Numbered from the stretch's first letter, positions 21,936 to 30,149 are shown. The stretch: 64,000 nt of DNA from Streptomyces gardneri (GCF_006539185.1 NZ_BJMN01000027.1:62001-126000); one strand, 5' to 3'. Made by a program: numbers and translations. The notes: a model not told the origin generated them from the sequence alone.

Positions 21936-23309
21936 ATGACCACCACGACCAACCCCCTGGACACGCTCCGCGGTGCCGTGCGCGGCACCGTCGTGACCCG
22001 TGGCGACCCCTCGTACGACGAGTCCCGCCGGGTCTACAACGCCCTGCACGACCGCCACCCGGCCGTCGTCGTCCACGCCGTGGACGCCGGTGACGTCATG
22101 GCGGCGGTGCTCCACGCCCGGGAGCACTCCCTCCCGCTCGCCGTGCGCGGCGGCTCCCACTCGGTCGCCGGTTTCGGCACCGTGGACGACGGCCTCGTGG
22201 TCGACCTGTCCCGCATGCGGGGCATCCGGGTCGACCCGGAGGCGCGCACGGCCCGGGCCGAGGGCGGTGCCACCTGGGGCGACTTCAACCACGCCACCCA
22301 CGCCTTCGGTCTCGCCACCACCGGCGGGGTCGTCTCGACGACCGGTATCGCCGGCCTGACGCTCGGCGGCGGCATGGGGCATCTGGCCCGCCGCTGCGGC
22401 CTGAGCTGCGACAACCTGATCGCGGCGGACGTCGTGACCGCCGAGGGCACGCTCGTCTCCTGCGACGCCGAGCGGCATCCGGACCTCTTCTGGGCGCTGC
22501 GCGGCGGCGGCGGGAACTTCGGGGTCGCCGTCTCGCTCGCGTACCGGCTGCACCCGGTCTCGGACGTCTTCGCCGGCCTGACCTGCTACCCGCTCGGCCC
22601 GGACGTGGTCCGCGCCTGGCAGCGGATGAACGAGGACGCGCCGGTCGAGCTCAACACGATCCTCGTGCTCGCGCTCGGCCCCGAGGAGCCGTTCCTGCCG
22701 GAGCGCTGGCACGGCCGCCCGATCTGCGCCGCGTTCACCTGCTTCAGCGGCCCGACGGCGGACGACGAGAAGGTCCTCGGCCTCCTCGACGGGCTCGGAC
22801 CGGTCGTCGGCCGGTTCATGGAGCGGATGCCGTACCCGGTGATCAACACCCTCTTCGACGAGCAGCTGCCGCCGGGGCTCTTCCACTACTGGAAGGGCGC
22901 GTTCAGCCGTGATCTCCCGGACGGCGCGATCGACGCCCACATGGAGTACGGCGGGACGATGCCGTCGATGGAGTCGGACACCGCGATCTTCCCGATCGAC
23001 GGGGCCTGCCACGAGGTGGGGCCGGAGGAGACCGCGTTCGCCTACCGGGACGCCGTCTTCTCGCACTCCATCGGCGCGACCTGGTCGACCGGCACGGCGG
23101 ACGCGGAGGCGAACATCGCCTGGACCCGCGCCTACGAGAAGGCGCTGCGCCCGCACACCGGGGAGGGCGGGTACGTGAACTTCATGGACAGCGACGACCA
23201 GGACCGGGTGCGGGTCAACTACCGGCAGAACTTCGACCGGCTGCGTACGGTCAAGCGCCGGTACGACCCCGACAACGTGTTCCGGCTCAACCAGAACATC
23301 GTGCCCTAG
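21936..23309 (+). CDS. FAD-binding oxidoreductase, berberine-bridge-enzyme-like
   Basis: A 457-residue flavin oxidase of the PCMH/BBE group. The FAD domain carries AVRGGSHSVAGFG with the His that usually attaches to the flavin 8-alpha carbon, and LARRCGLSCDNLIAADVV with the Cys that usually attaches to C6, so the flavin is probably bicovalently bound. LGGGMGHLARR and FWALRGGGGNFGV complete the FAD site. The C-terminal BBE segment YVNFMDSDDQDRVRVNY ... YDPDNVFRLNQNI is intact. Members oxidise sugars or secondary metabolites; the substrate here is unknown. The ATG at 21936 was chosen over a long low-complexity upstream extension. Its TAG lies in a 14-bp palindrome shared with the convergent gene. 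Confidence 0.88.
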   Translation: MTTTTNPLDTLRGAVRGTVVTRGDPSYDESRRVYNALHDRHPAVVVHAVDAGDVMAAVLHAREHSLPLAVRGGSHSVAGFGTVDDGLVVDLSRMRGIRVDPEARTARAEGGATWGDFNHATHAFGLATTGGVVSTTGIAGLTLGGGMGHLARRCGLSCDNLIAADVVTAEGTLVSCDAERHPDLFWALRGGGGNFGVAVSLAYRLHPVSDVFAGLTCYPLGPDVVRAWQRMNEDAPVELNTILVLALGPEEPFLPERWHGRPICAAFTCFSGPTADDEKVLGLLDGLGPVVGRFMERMPYPVINTLFDEQLPPGLFHYWKGAFSRDLPDGAIDAHMEYGGTMPSMESDTAIFPIDGACHEVGPEETAFAYRDAVFSHSIGATWSTGTADAEANIAWTRAYEKALRPHTGEGGYVNFMDSDDQDRVRVNYRQNFDRLRTVKRRYDPDNVFRLNQNIVP

Positions 23310-23313
23310 GGCC

Positions 23314-24006
23314 CTAGGAGACGGTGCGGGCCGAGGCGAGGAGGCGGACGGTGTCGTCGGGCGCGAGTGCGAGCGCGTTCCCGACGGTCCCGAGGACCTC
23401 CATCTCGGTCGGGCTGTAGACGCCGTCGGCGAGGGCGATACGGGCGGCCTGGAGCAGGATCGACTCCCGCCCGGCGGGCGCCAGGTGCGGGGTGAGCGGC
23501 TCCAGGGCCTCGTGGAGTTCGATCGCGAGGAGGCTGCCCTCGGGGTTCACCTCGGGCATGAAGCGCCCGGTGTCGGCCTCCAGGGCCTCGACGAGGTCGA
23601 CGAGCTGGACGGCCGTGCACTCGGCGAAGCCGGCGGACCGGACCGCGCTCACGGCCCGGTCGAGGACCGCGCGGGAATCCGTACCGCCGGCCGCGAGCAC
23701 GGCCAGGGCGACGGTGTGCACGCCGTCCCGGAGCATGGCCGAGAAGCGGCTCGTCGTGGGGCGGTCGAGGACCTCCGTGCCGAAGTGCGTGTGACAGGCC
23801 GCGCACTCGACGACGGGGCCCGTACAGCCCCTGGGCAGGACCGGGACGCCCAGGACGGCGAACCTGCGGCGGCCGGTGCGCCGCCGGTAGTTCCGGTCGC
23901 CGCCGCACTCCTCGCAGAAGAACTCGCCGTCTCCGACCGTGTTCCAGGAGGTGCGGATTCCGCAGACGCCCACTTTCCCACCACGTGAATTCCGGGCAGA
24001 CCGCAC
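23314..24006 (-). CDS. TerB-like tellurite-resistance domain protein with zinc ribbon
   Basis: A 230-residue protein. The N-terminal part has two cysteine pairs (FFCEECGGDRNYRRRTG and VECAACHTHFGTEVL) forming a probable zinc ribbon. From about residue 75 the helical TerB-like domain follows, with MLRDGVHTVALAVLAAGG and ILLQAARIALADGVYSPTEMEVLGTVGNAL, where the acidic D-G-x-x-S-x-x-E motif is the typical metal-binding site. It appears to be cytosolic. GTG 24006 follows GAGGAGG at 5-base spacing and gives the streptomycete family start (about VRSARNSRGGKVGVCG). Its role is unknown; TerB domains are linked to stress and membrane-associated responses. Confidence 0.8.
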   Translation of the reverse strand: MRSARNSRGGKVGVCGIRTSWNTVGDGEFFCEECGGDRNYRRRTGRRRFAVLGVPVLPRGCTGPVVECAACHTHFGTEVLDRPTTSRFSAMLRDGVHTVALAVLAAGGTDSRAVLDRAVSAVRSAGFAECTAVQLVDLVEALEADTGRFMPEVNPEGSLLAIELHEALEPLTPHLAPAGRESILLQAARIALADGVYSPTEMEVLGTVGNALALAPDDTVRLLASARTVS

Positions 24007-24137
24007 ACGCACCTCCTCAACGGCCCGGCTGCACTGCCGGCGTTGGCGTGATGTTAGCCACATCCTTGATGTGGCGTCAGCACCCCGTCAGCAGATCGCC
24101 GTGGAGATGGCCGAGACACGACACCGTCCGCGGGCCC

Positions 24138-25544
24138 TCAGGAGGCGCGGCGGCGACGCTTTGCGAAGGCCAGGAAGCCTCCGCCGACGAGGACCGCGGC
24201 CGCGGCGGCGGCGATCGTGCCGGGTCCGATGGCCGAACCGGTCGTCGCGAGATCACCCTCCGGGGTGGCGGACGGCGCGGGGGTCGAGCCGGCCGGGGCG
24301 GTGGTGGCCTCGCCGGGCGTCGACGGGGAGACGGAGCCCTCGGGGGTCCCGGCGCTCTCGGCGGGCGTCGACGGCGACGCGGAGGTCTCGGGGGTCTCCG
24401 GGGACTCGGAGGCGCCCGGGGTCGCGGGGGCCGTGGGCGTCCCGCCGCCCTCGCTCGGGGTCGGCTCGGGGGTCGCGGGCGGGGTGGGGACGGGCGTCTC
24501 GGTCGGCGTGGGCGGCTCGGGGGTGACGACGGGGCCGGGCGCGGTCTCCTTCGGGAGGCAGCCGCCGAAGTTCATCTGGTGGGTCTCGGCGCCGGGGACG
24601 GTGACGAGCTCCTCGGCGACGACGGAGCCGTTGACGTGGCCCGGGCCGATGTTCGCGCCGCCCATCTCGACCTTGGCGTTCGGCGCGAGGATCGTGCCCG
24701 GCCAGGAGGTGTAGTTCTTCTTCACGCTCTCGGCCTGCGGGAAGTTCCACAGCAGCTTGGAGCGGATCTGCCGGTGCTCCTCGCTCGCCAGGGCGTAGTC
24801 GTCGATGACCGGGGCCGTACCGTCCGCGCCCTGGTAGTAGACGCCGTAGGTGGCGTTCTTGCTCATGTCGTACGAGGCGCCGAGGACGTTCACGAGGGTG
24901 GAGGAGCCGGCCGGGACCTTGAGCGTGATCGCCCGGGCCTTCTCCAGGTCGGCGGCGTCCACCGCGAAGACGTTGAGCTCGGTGTCCGCGCCGGTGAGGA
25001 AGAGGCCCTGGGAGCCCTTGTCGCCGGCGACCGTGCCGTTGGGCGTGGTCGCCGCCCAGCCGGTGGAGAGCGCGCGCAGCTCCGCGAACTCCTTGCCGAA
25101 GTCGATCGGGGAGGTCGCGGAGGCGCCCTTCGCGTGCGAGCCGTCGACGGCGAAGCCGGCGCCCTTCACGGAGCGGTCGTCGAGCGATCCGTACACGCCG
25201 GAGCCCTTGTTGATCACGACCTGGTTGGCATGGAGGGTGCCGCCGACGACGAGGCTGTGGCCGCCGGGCAGCTTGGCGAGGTCGGCGCCGGTGAGCTTGT
25301 GGCCGATGGAGAAGCCCTGGCCGACCTTCGCGTCACCGAAGTACGCGTCGCCGCCGACCGCGACCGCGCCCTCGGAGTCCGAGTAGCGGGTGGAGTCCTT
25401 CTCGACGAACTCGGCGTAGAGCCCGGCCGTGCCGAGCGGATTCGTCACGCACGACGTGGCGGGGGCGGCGGAGGCGGCGGGGGCCCAGGCGAGGGCGGTG
25501 CCGGTCACCGCGAGAACAGCGGCCACGGCAGCGGTCGTGCGCAT
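24138..25544 (-). CDS. secreted choice-of-anchor A family protein with LAxTG sortase signal
   Basis: A 468-residue surface protein. It has a signal peptide (about 1-26, ending ASA), then a choice-of-anchor A domain (about 33-325) with YSDSEGAVAVGGDAYF, GHSLVVGGTLHANQVVINKGSGVYG and NYTSWPGTILAPNAKVEMGGANIGPGHVNGSVVAEEL. A long Pro/Thr/Glu/Ser-rich wall-spanning stalk follows (about 335-430), then the sorting signal LATTG (432-436), a hydrophobic segment and a terminal KRRRR tail. LAxTG is the signal used by class E sortases in Streptomyces (as with long chaplins), so the protein is predicted to be covalently attached to peptidoglycan. Its function is unknown, possibly adhesion or matrix. It is monocistronic. 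Confidence 0.85.
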   Translation of the reverse strand: MRTTAAVAAVLAVTGTALAWAPAASAAPATSCVTNPLGTAGLYAEFVEKDSTRYSDSEGAVAVGGDAYFGDAKVGQGFSIGHKLTGADLAKLPGGHSLVVGGTLHANQVVINKGSGVYGSLDDRSVKGAGFAVDGSHAKGASATSPIDFGKEFAELRALSTGWAATTPNGTVAGDKGSQGLFLTGADTELNVFAVDAADLEKARAITLKVPAGSSTLVNVLGASYDMSKNATYGVYYQGADGTAPVIDDYALASEEHRQIRSKLLWNFPQAESVKKNYTSWPGTILAPNAKVEMGGANIGPGHVNGSVVAEELVTVPGAETHQMNFGGCLPKETAPGPVVTPEPPTPTETPVPTPPATPEPTPSEGGGTPTAPATPGASESPETPETSASPSTPAESAGTPEGSVSPSTPGEATTAPAGSTPAPSATPEGDLATTGSAIGPGTIAAAAAAVLVGGGFLAFAKRRRRAS

Positions 25545-25721
25545 GCGAAACTCCAGGTCAGGGAGGTGCGAAGGGGGCGCGTGGGGGGAGTGTCCAAGGG
25601 AACGAGCCGACCTTCCGCCATTCCCCGATGTGCCGTCAACTCACCTGATATGACGCCGATTCCGACATGACGTCGTGATCTTCCTTAAGCGAACCTGAAA
25701 CCGTGACGCAGCTCACACATG

Positions 25722-25764
25722 CCGCTGCCCCGCACCCTCCGGGAGGAAGAGTGCGGGGCAGCGG
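25722..25764 (-). terminator. terminator downstream of leuA
   Basis: A 14-bp perfect stem (ccgctgccccgcac at 25722-25735, gtgcggggcagcgg at 25751-25764) with a 15-nt loop lies 30 bases past the leuA stop. The remaining gap (25545-25721) holds the presumed promoter of the sortase substrate gene; I see no gene in it. Confidence 0.7.
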
Positions 25765-25793
25765 ACGTGAGGAACGCCGGGAGGCGTCGCGGG

Positions 25794-27557
25794 TCAGCGG
25801 GCGGAGCGGTTGACCGCCGAGATGACGGCCTTCAGCGAGGCGCGGGTCGTGTTGGCGTCGATGCCGATGCCCCACAGGACCTGACCGTCGATGGCGCACT
25901 CGATGTACGAGGCGGCCTGCGCGGAGGCGCCCTCGCTCATCGTGTGCTCCTGGTAGTCCAGCAGGCGGGCGTCCACGCCGATCGCCTGCAGGGCGGCGAA
26001 GAAGGCGGAGATCGGGCCGTTGCCGGAGCCGGACAGGACGGTCTCGGCGCCGTCGACGATCGCCTCGACGGTCAGCGTGTCCGTGCCGTCCGTGTCGGAG
26101 GTGGTCTGGCCGGAGCGCAGCTGGATGCGCCCCCAGGCGTTGTCCGGGTTGGGCAGGTACTCGTCCTGGAAGACGGACCAGATCGCGGCCGGCGTGACCT
26201 CGCCGCCCTCGGTGTCGGTCTTCTGCTGGATGATCTTCGAGAACTCGATCTGCATCCGGCGGGGCAGGTCCAGCTTGTGGTCGTTCTTCAGGACGTACGC
26301 GATACCGCCCTTGCCGGACTGCGAGTTGACCCGGATGACGGCCTCGTAGGAGCGGCCGACGTCCTTCGGGTCGATCGGCAGGTACGGGACGGCCCACTCG
26401 ATGTCGTCGACGGTGACGCCCTTGGCGGCCGCGTCGGCCTCCATGGCGTCGAAGCCCTTCTTGATGGCGTCCTGGTGGGAGCCGGAGAAGGCGGTGTAGA
26501 CCAGGTCGCCCGCGTAGGGGTGGCGCGGGTGGACCTCCATCTGGTTGCAGTACTCGCTCGTGCGGCGGATCTCGTCGATCTGCGAGAAGTCGATCTGCGG
26601 GTCGACGCCCTGGCTGAACAGGTTCATGCCCAGGGTCACCAGGTCGACGTTGCCGGTGCGCTCGCCCTGCCCGAACAGGCAGCCCTCGATGCGGTCGGCG
26701 CCGGCCATGATCGCCAGCTCGGCGGCGGCCACGGCCGTACCGCGGTCGTTGTGCGGGTGGACCGAGACGCAGATGTGCTCGCGGCGGGTCAGGTTCCGGG
26801 ACATCCACTCGAAGCGGTCCGCGTGCGTGGACGGCGTCGAACGCTCCACGGTGGCGGGCAGGTTCAGGATGATCTCGCGGCCCGGACCGGGCTGCCAGAC
26901 GTCACAGACCGCCTCGCAGACCTCCAGGGCGAAGTCCAGCTCGGTGTCGGTGAAGATCTCGGGGCTGTACTGGTAGCCGAAGATCGTGCGCTCGTCGAGC
27001 AGCTTCTCCGCGTACTCCATGACCAGGCGGGTGCCGTCCACGGCGATCTGCTTGATCTGCTCCTTCGAGCCGCGGAAGACGACCCGGCGGAAGGTGGGCG
27101 CGGTGGCGTTGTACAGGTGGACGGTGGCGCGCTTCGCGCCGACCAGGGACTCCACGGTCCGCTCGATCAGGTCCTCGCGGGCCTGGGTCAGTACGGAGAT
27201 GGTGACGTCGTCCGGGATCGCGCCCTCTTCGATGATGGAGCGCACGAACGCGAAGTCGGTCTCGCCGGAGGACGGGAAGCCGACCTCGATCTCCTTGTAG
27301 CCCATGCGCACGAGCAGGTCGAACATCTCGCGCTTGCGGGCCGGGGACATCGGGTCGATCAGGGCCTGGTTGCCGTCGCGCAGGTCGGTGGACAGCCAAC
27401 GCGGGGCCTTGGTGATCCGCTGCTCGGGCCACGTGCGATCGGGGATCTGCACCTGCTCGTACTGGCCGTACTTGTGGATCGGCATCCCGGACGGCTTCTG
27501 CAGCTGCGTCGCGTTGGTGATCGGCGTGGGGCGGCTGACGAAGGGGGACTGGCTCAT
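25794..27557 (-). CDS. leuA: 2-isopropylmalate synthase
   Basis: A 587-residue enzyme for the first committed step of leucine synthesis: condensing acetyl-CoA with 2-ketoisovalerate. The catalytic TIM barrel shows WLSTDLRDGNQALIDPM (metal and substrate site), GYKEIEVGFPSSGETDF, VSVHPHNDRGTAVAAAELA with the two metal histidines, and GADRIEGCLFGQGERTGNVDL. The C-terminal LeuA dimer domain (from about 440) is the leucine-feedback regulatory domain. The length fits the long actinobacterial type. Upstream lies a leader with a Leu-rich peptide and an attenuator-like hairpin, and its own terminator is at 25722. The ATG start at 27557 was set from family similarity. Confidence 0.96.
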   Translation of the reverse strand: MSQSPFVSRPTPITNATQLQKPSGMPIHKYGQYEQVQIPDRTWPEQRITKAPRWLSTDLRDGNQALIDPMSPARKREMFDLLVRMGYKEIEVGFPSSGETDFAFVRSIIEEGAIPDDVTISVLTQAREDLIERTVESLVGAKRATVHLYNATAPTFRRVVFRGSKEQIKQIAVDGTRLVMEYAEKLLDERTIFGYQYSPEIFTDTELDFALEVCEAVCDVWQPGPGREIILNLPATVERSTPSTHADRFEWMSRNLTRREHICVSVHPHNDRGTAVAAAELAIMAGADRIEGCLFGQGERTGNVDLVTLGMNLFSQGVDPQIDFSQIDEIRRTSEYCNQMEVHPRHPYAGDLVYTAFSGSHQDAIKKGFDAMEADAAAKGVTVDDIEWAVPYLPIDPKDVGRSYEAVIRVNSQSGKGGIAYVLKNDHKLDLPRRMQIEFSKIIQQKTDTEGGEVTPAAIWSVFQDEYLPNPDNAWGRIQLRSGQTTSDTDGTDTLTVEAIVDGAETVLSGSGNGPISAFFAALQAIGVDARLLDYQEHTMSEGASAQAASYIECAIDGQVLWGIGIDANTTRASLKAVISAVNRSAR

Positions 27558-27593
27558 TGCGTTGGGCTCCTCGGGTCCAGCATCAAGAAGGAC

Positions 27594-27641
27594 GGCCGAC
27601 TGTCGAACGCAACACCAGGTCCCGCGGGGAGGGGGTCGGCC
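27594..27641 (-). promoter_or_regulatory. probable leuA transcription attenuator
   Basis: In the 5' leader, GGCCGAC (27641-27635) can pair with GTCGGCC (27600-27594). It is followed by the pyrimidine-rich gtccttcttg and then the leuA start 37 bp on. It directly follows the leader peptide stop, the arrangement of an amino-acid attenuator. The 7-bp stem with a long loop is modest, and the competing antiterminator was not worked out. Confidence 0.5.
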
Positions 27642-27646
27642 TACGA

Positions 27647-27694
27647 CTACAGGCCCTCGCCGCGGCAGCTAAGGAGAAGCAGCCCGAAACGCAT
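27647..27694 (-). CDS. leuA leader peptide (MRFGLLLLSCRGEGL)
   Basis: A 15-codon frame, ATG to TAG, 89 bp upstream of leuA. It encodes four consecutive leucines (codons CTG CTT CTC CTT) and a final leucine before the stop. CTT is a rare codon in this GC-rich genome, so translation should stall when charged tRNA-Leu is scarce. Attenuation-type leaders before streptomycete leucine genes have, as I recall, been described. There is no clear ribosome binding site; a TAAGCT -10-like element at 27703-27708 would make the mRNA nearly leaderless. Confidence 0.75.
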   Translation of the reverse strand: MRFGLLLLSCRGEGL

Positions 27695-27715
27695 GATGTG
27701 CCGCAGCTTAGCCGA

Positions 27716-27738
27716 GGGACGTCGGAGGCGGACGTCCC
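27716..27738. promoter_or_regulatory. inverted repeat upstream of leuA promoter
   Basis: gggacgtc (27716-27723) and gacgtccc (27731-27738) form perfect 8-bp arms with a 7-bp spacer, just upstream of the -10-like element of the leuA leader transcript. A regulator binding site is plausible; none is identified. Confidence 0.4.
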
Positions 27739-27817
27739 GTTTCAGTATGCGGGACGGGTCGTACGTCAAGGCCGATCAGTGACGCATCACTCCATTTCGC
27801 CAATCCTCGTCTCAGCT

Positions 27818-27835
27818 CGTGACAGTGGCGTCACG
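27818..27835. promoter_or_regulatory. small inverted repeat before the M4 protease gene
   Basis: cgtgac (27818-27823) and gtcacg (27830-27835) form 6-bp arms with a 6-bp spacer, 18 bp upstream of the protease ATG. The position suits an operator over the promoter. It is short enough to be chance. Confidence 0.3.
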
Positions 27836-27853
27836 CAGTGCCACATTGCTGGG

Positions 27854-28906
27854 ATGAATCCCCACACGCCCGTCTTCTGCACGATCGTCCCGCCGCACCT
27901 CCTGGAGCACCTGGCGCGCTCCTCGAACCCGGCCGTCGCCGCCGCCGCGCGCCGCACCCTCATCGCGGACGCCTCGGCCCGTACGAGCCGGGTGCTGCCG
28001 CTGCCCGGCAGCGCGCCGACGCTCGCCCCGGCCGACGTCGGCCGGCCCCACCGCACCGTGTACGACTGCCAGCGCGGCACGGAGCTGCCGGGCGTGCGGG
28101 TGCGCGCCGAGGGCGAGGAGGCGACCGGCGACGCCACGGTCAACCGCGCGTACGCGGGCCTCGGCGCCACCTTCGACCTCTTCCTGGACGCCTTCGGGCG
28201 GGACTCGATCGACGGCTCGGGGCTGCCGCTGCTGGCCTCCGTCCACTACGACGAGAACTACGGCAACGCCTTCTGGAACGGCGAGCAGATGGTGTTCGGC
28301 GACGGCGACGACGAGATCTTCCTCGACTTCACGCTGCCCGTGGACGTCATCGGCCACGAGCTGGCCCACGGCTTCACCCAGCACACGGCGAACCTGGAGT
28401 ACTTCAGCCAGTCCGGCGCCCTCAACGAGTCCGTCTCGGACGTCTTCGGCTCCCTCGTGAAGCAGTACGCCCTCGGGCAGAGCGCCGACCGGGCCGACTG
28501 GCTCATCGGCGAGGGGCTCTTCCACCCGAACGTGGAGGGCACGGCCCTGCGCTCGATGAAGGCCCCGGGGACCGCGTACGACGACGACGTCCTCGGCAAG
28601 GACCCGCAGCCCGGCCACATGGACGACTACGTCCGCACGAGCCGGGACAACGGCGGGGTGCACATCAACTCGGGCATCCCCAACCACGCCTTCTACCTGT
28701 TCGCGACCGAGCTGGGCGGGAACGCCTGGGAGCGGCCCGGACAGGTCTGGTACGACGTGATGACCGGCGGCACCCTCACCCCCGAGACCCGGTTCTCCGA
28801 GTTCGCGGCGGCCACGGTGGCGGCGGCCAAGGCCCGGTACGGCGACGGCGAGGAGATCCAGGCCGTCCTGAAGGCCTGGGCGGCCGTGGGGGTGCCCACC
28901 GACTGA
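27854..28906 (+). CDS. M4 family metallopeptidase, protealysin-like
   Basis: A 350-residue thermolysin-family zinc protease. Catalytic residues are visible: HELAH at 168-172 (two zinc ligands and the general base Glu169), NESVSD with the third zinc ligand Glu192, and GGVHINSGIPNHAFY with the transition-state His270. The chain has no signal peptide and only a short propeptide containing IVPPHLLEHLA, the motif of protealysin-type precursors, unlike long secreted thermolysin precursors. It may therefore act in the cytosol or leave by a non-classical route. The next gene encodes a likely specific inhibitor (emfourin type), 20 bp downstream in the same operon. Confidence 0.9.
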   Translation: MNPHTPVFCTIVPPHLLEHLARSSNPAVAAAARRTLIADASARTSRVLPLPGSAPTLAPADVGRPHRTVYDCQRGTELPGVRVRAEGEEATGDATVNRAYAGLGATFDLFLDAFGRDSIDGSGLPLLASVHYDENYGNAFWNGEQMVFGDGDDEIFLDFTLPVDVIGHELAHGFTQHTANLEYFSQSGALNESVSDVFGSLVKQYALGQSADRADWLIGEGLFHPNVEGTALRSMKAPGTAYDDDVLGKDPQPGHMDDYVRTSRDNGGVHINSGIPNHAFYLFATELGGNAWERPGQVWYDVMTGGTLTPETRFSEFAAATVAAAKARYGDGEEIQAVLKAWAAVGVPTD

Positions 28907-28926
28907 CCGGCTGGTAGACAGGGCCC

Positions 28927-29190
28927 ATGCGGATTCGAGTGCGGCGCACGGGCGGTTTCGCGGGCATCGAGCGGTCGGCGGAGGTGGACACCGCCGGCCT
29001 GGCCGACGCCGACGACTGGCACACCCTGGCCGTGGCCGTCCTCGCGGACGGCGACGACGACGGCCGGGGCGTGCCGGACGGCTTCTCGTACGAGATCAGC
29101 GTCGACGGCCGGACGGTCCGCTGCTGCGACCCGCGCCTCACGGACTCCCAGCGGTCCCTCATCGCGAAGGTCCTCAAGGAAGGCGCCTGA
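28927..29190 (+). CDS. emfourin-like protealysin inhibitor
   Basis: An 87-residue protein without a signal peptide. MRIRVRRTGGFAGIERSAEVDTAGL, DGFSYEISVDGRTVRCCDPRLTDSQRSLIAKVL resemble emfourins, the small cytosolic inhibitors encoded next to protealysin-like M4 proteases. The short R-x-x-G-G-F-A-G-I segment is the recognisable family start. Position (20 bp behind the protease, same strand) and size support the assignment. The presumed role is to keep the cytosolic protease inactive. The inhibitor assignment rests on family recall and context. Confidence 0.75.
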   Translation: MRIRVRRTGGFAGIERSAEVDTAGLADADDWHTLAVAVLADGDDDGRGVPDGFSYEISVDGRTVRCCDPRLTDSQRSLIAKVLKEGA

Positions 29191-29213
29191 GCCGCGGGCT
29201 CGCCCTCTGTTCG

Positions 29214-29264
29214 TTGCGGGTCGCAGTTCCTTGCAGGTCACGCCTCCTTGCGGGTCACGCGCCG
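29214..29264. repeat. 17-bp tandem triplicate
   Basis: Three imperfect 17-bp units (29214-29230, 29231-29247, 29248-29264), each starting ttgc(g/a)ggtc, fill the gap between the emfourin-like gene and the convergent lipoprotein gene. The third unit contains the lipoprotein stop codon. It looks like local slippage/duplication. Confidence 0.6.
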
Positions 29265-30145
29265 CCCGTCCTCCGCAGGGCGCGCTCGCGCAACTCCCTG
29301 ACCTGGGTGGCCTTGGCCCACGAGGTCTTCGGCAGCTCGGCCTGGACCCGCTCCTGGGCGGCGCGGGTGACCGCCGCGAGGTCGCCGCGGCCCTGGCAGA
29401 GCGCGTCGCGCCGGGCCAGCTCCCGCTCGCGGCGGCCCGCCGTCAGCAGGGCCTGCCGGTCGTCGCCGGCCGCGGCCACCGCGTCCTGGACGAGGCCGCG
29501 GGCCTCCTGGAGCGTGGTGACCCGCTCCCCCTGCTCCGCCATGCAGTCGGCCCACGTCCGCTGCGCCGCCCGGAACTCGGGGGCGGCGGCGACCCGGGCG
29601 ACGACCTCCGTGCTCGCTCCGGTGGCGTCGACCTCCGCCTGCTCCCATGCCTCGCCGTACACCTCGCGGCGGGCCAGGTAGACACAGCCGTCGGTGTTGA
29701 CGAGCAGTGACGGGGCCCCGCTCGCCGTCAGCGTGACCTGGCGCTTCCCCGTGCCGATGAGCGCCTGCTGCCAGGCCGTGCGCCGGGCCTCGGGCAGTTT
29801 CGCCAGGGCGGGGCCGTTGGGGTCGGCCGGGCGGTCGTCGAGCGCGGCGGACGCGAGGCCGTACCCGTCGGCCCTGGCCGCGTCCTCCGTGAGGAGGCCG
29901 TAGGGGTTGGCGGAGACGGGCCGGAAGGCCGGCACCGGCTCGTAGGCGAAGCCGCGCCGGGTCATGCACGCGTCGACGGCCCGTTCCTCGGCCTCGTACA
30001 GCGTCCCGGCCTGCCGCTCGGGGACGACGGTGGCCCCGTCCAGGGGGACGGGGAGGGTGCTCGCGTCCCGGTGGGCGGGTGCCGAGGAGCACCCGCCCAC
30101 TGCCAGCAGGCACAGGACGAACAGAGCCGCTGGTCGCAGGTTCAC
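29255..30145 (-). CDS. hypothetical lipoprotein
   Basis: A 296-residue exported protein. The signal sequence MNLRPAALFVLCLLAVGGC ends in a lipobox (AVGGC), so Cys19 should be lipidated. The mature part is hydrophilic and mostly helical, with several cysteines (VDACMTRRG, DGCVYLARREVYG, WADCMAEQG, DALCQGRGD) spaced as if forming two disulfides. The paired x-x-C-M motifs suggest an internal repeat. I do not recognise a named domain. It is encoded just upstream (3 bp gap on the minus strand) of nothing else on its strand; the I36-like gene lies immediately 5' and may be co-transcribed. Confidence 0.7.
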   Translation of the reverse strand: MNLRPAALFVLCLLAVGGCSSAPAHRDASTLPVPLDGATVVPERQAGTLYEAEERAVDACMTRRGFAYEPVPAFRPVSANPYGLLTEDAARADGYGLASAALDDRPADPNGPALAKLPEARRTAWQQALIGTGKRQVTLTASGAPSLLVNTDGCVYLARREVYGEAWEQAEVDATGASTEVVARVAAAPEFRAAQRTWADCMAEQGERVTTLQEARGLVQDAVAAAGDDRQALLTAGRRERELARRDALCQGRGDLAAVTRAAQERVQAELPKTSWAKATQVRELRERALRRTGGA

Positions 30146-30149
30146 GGCA

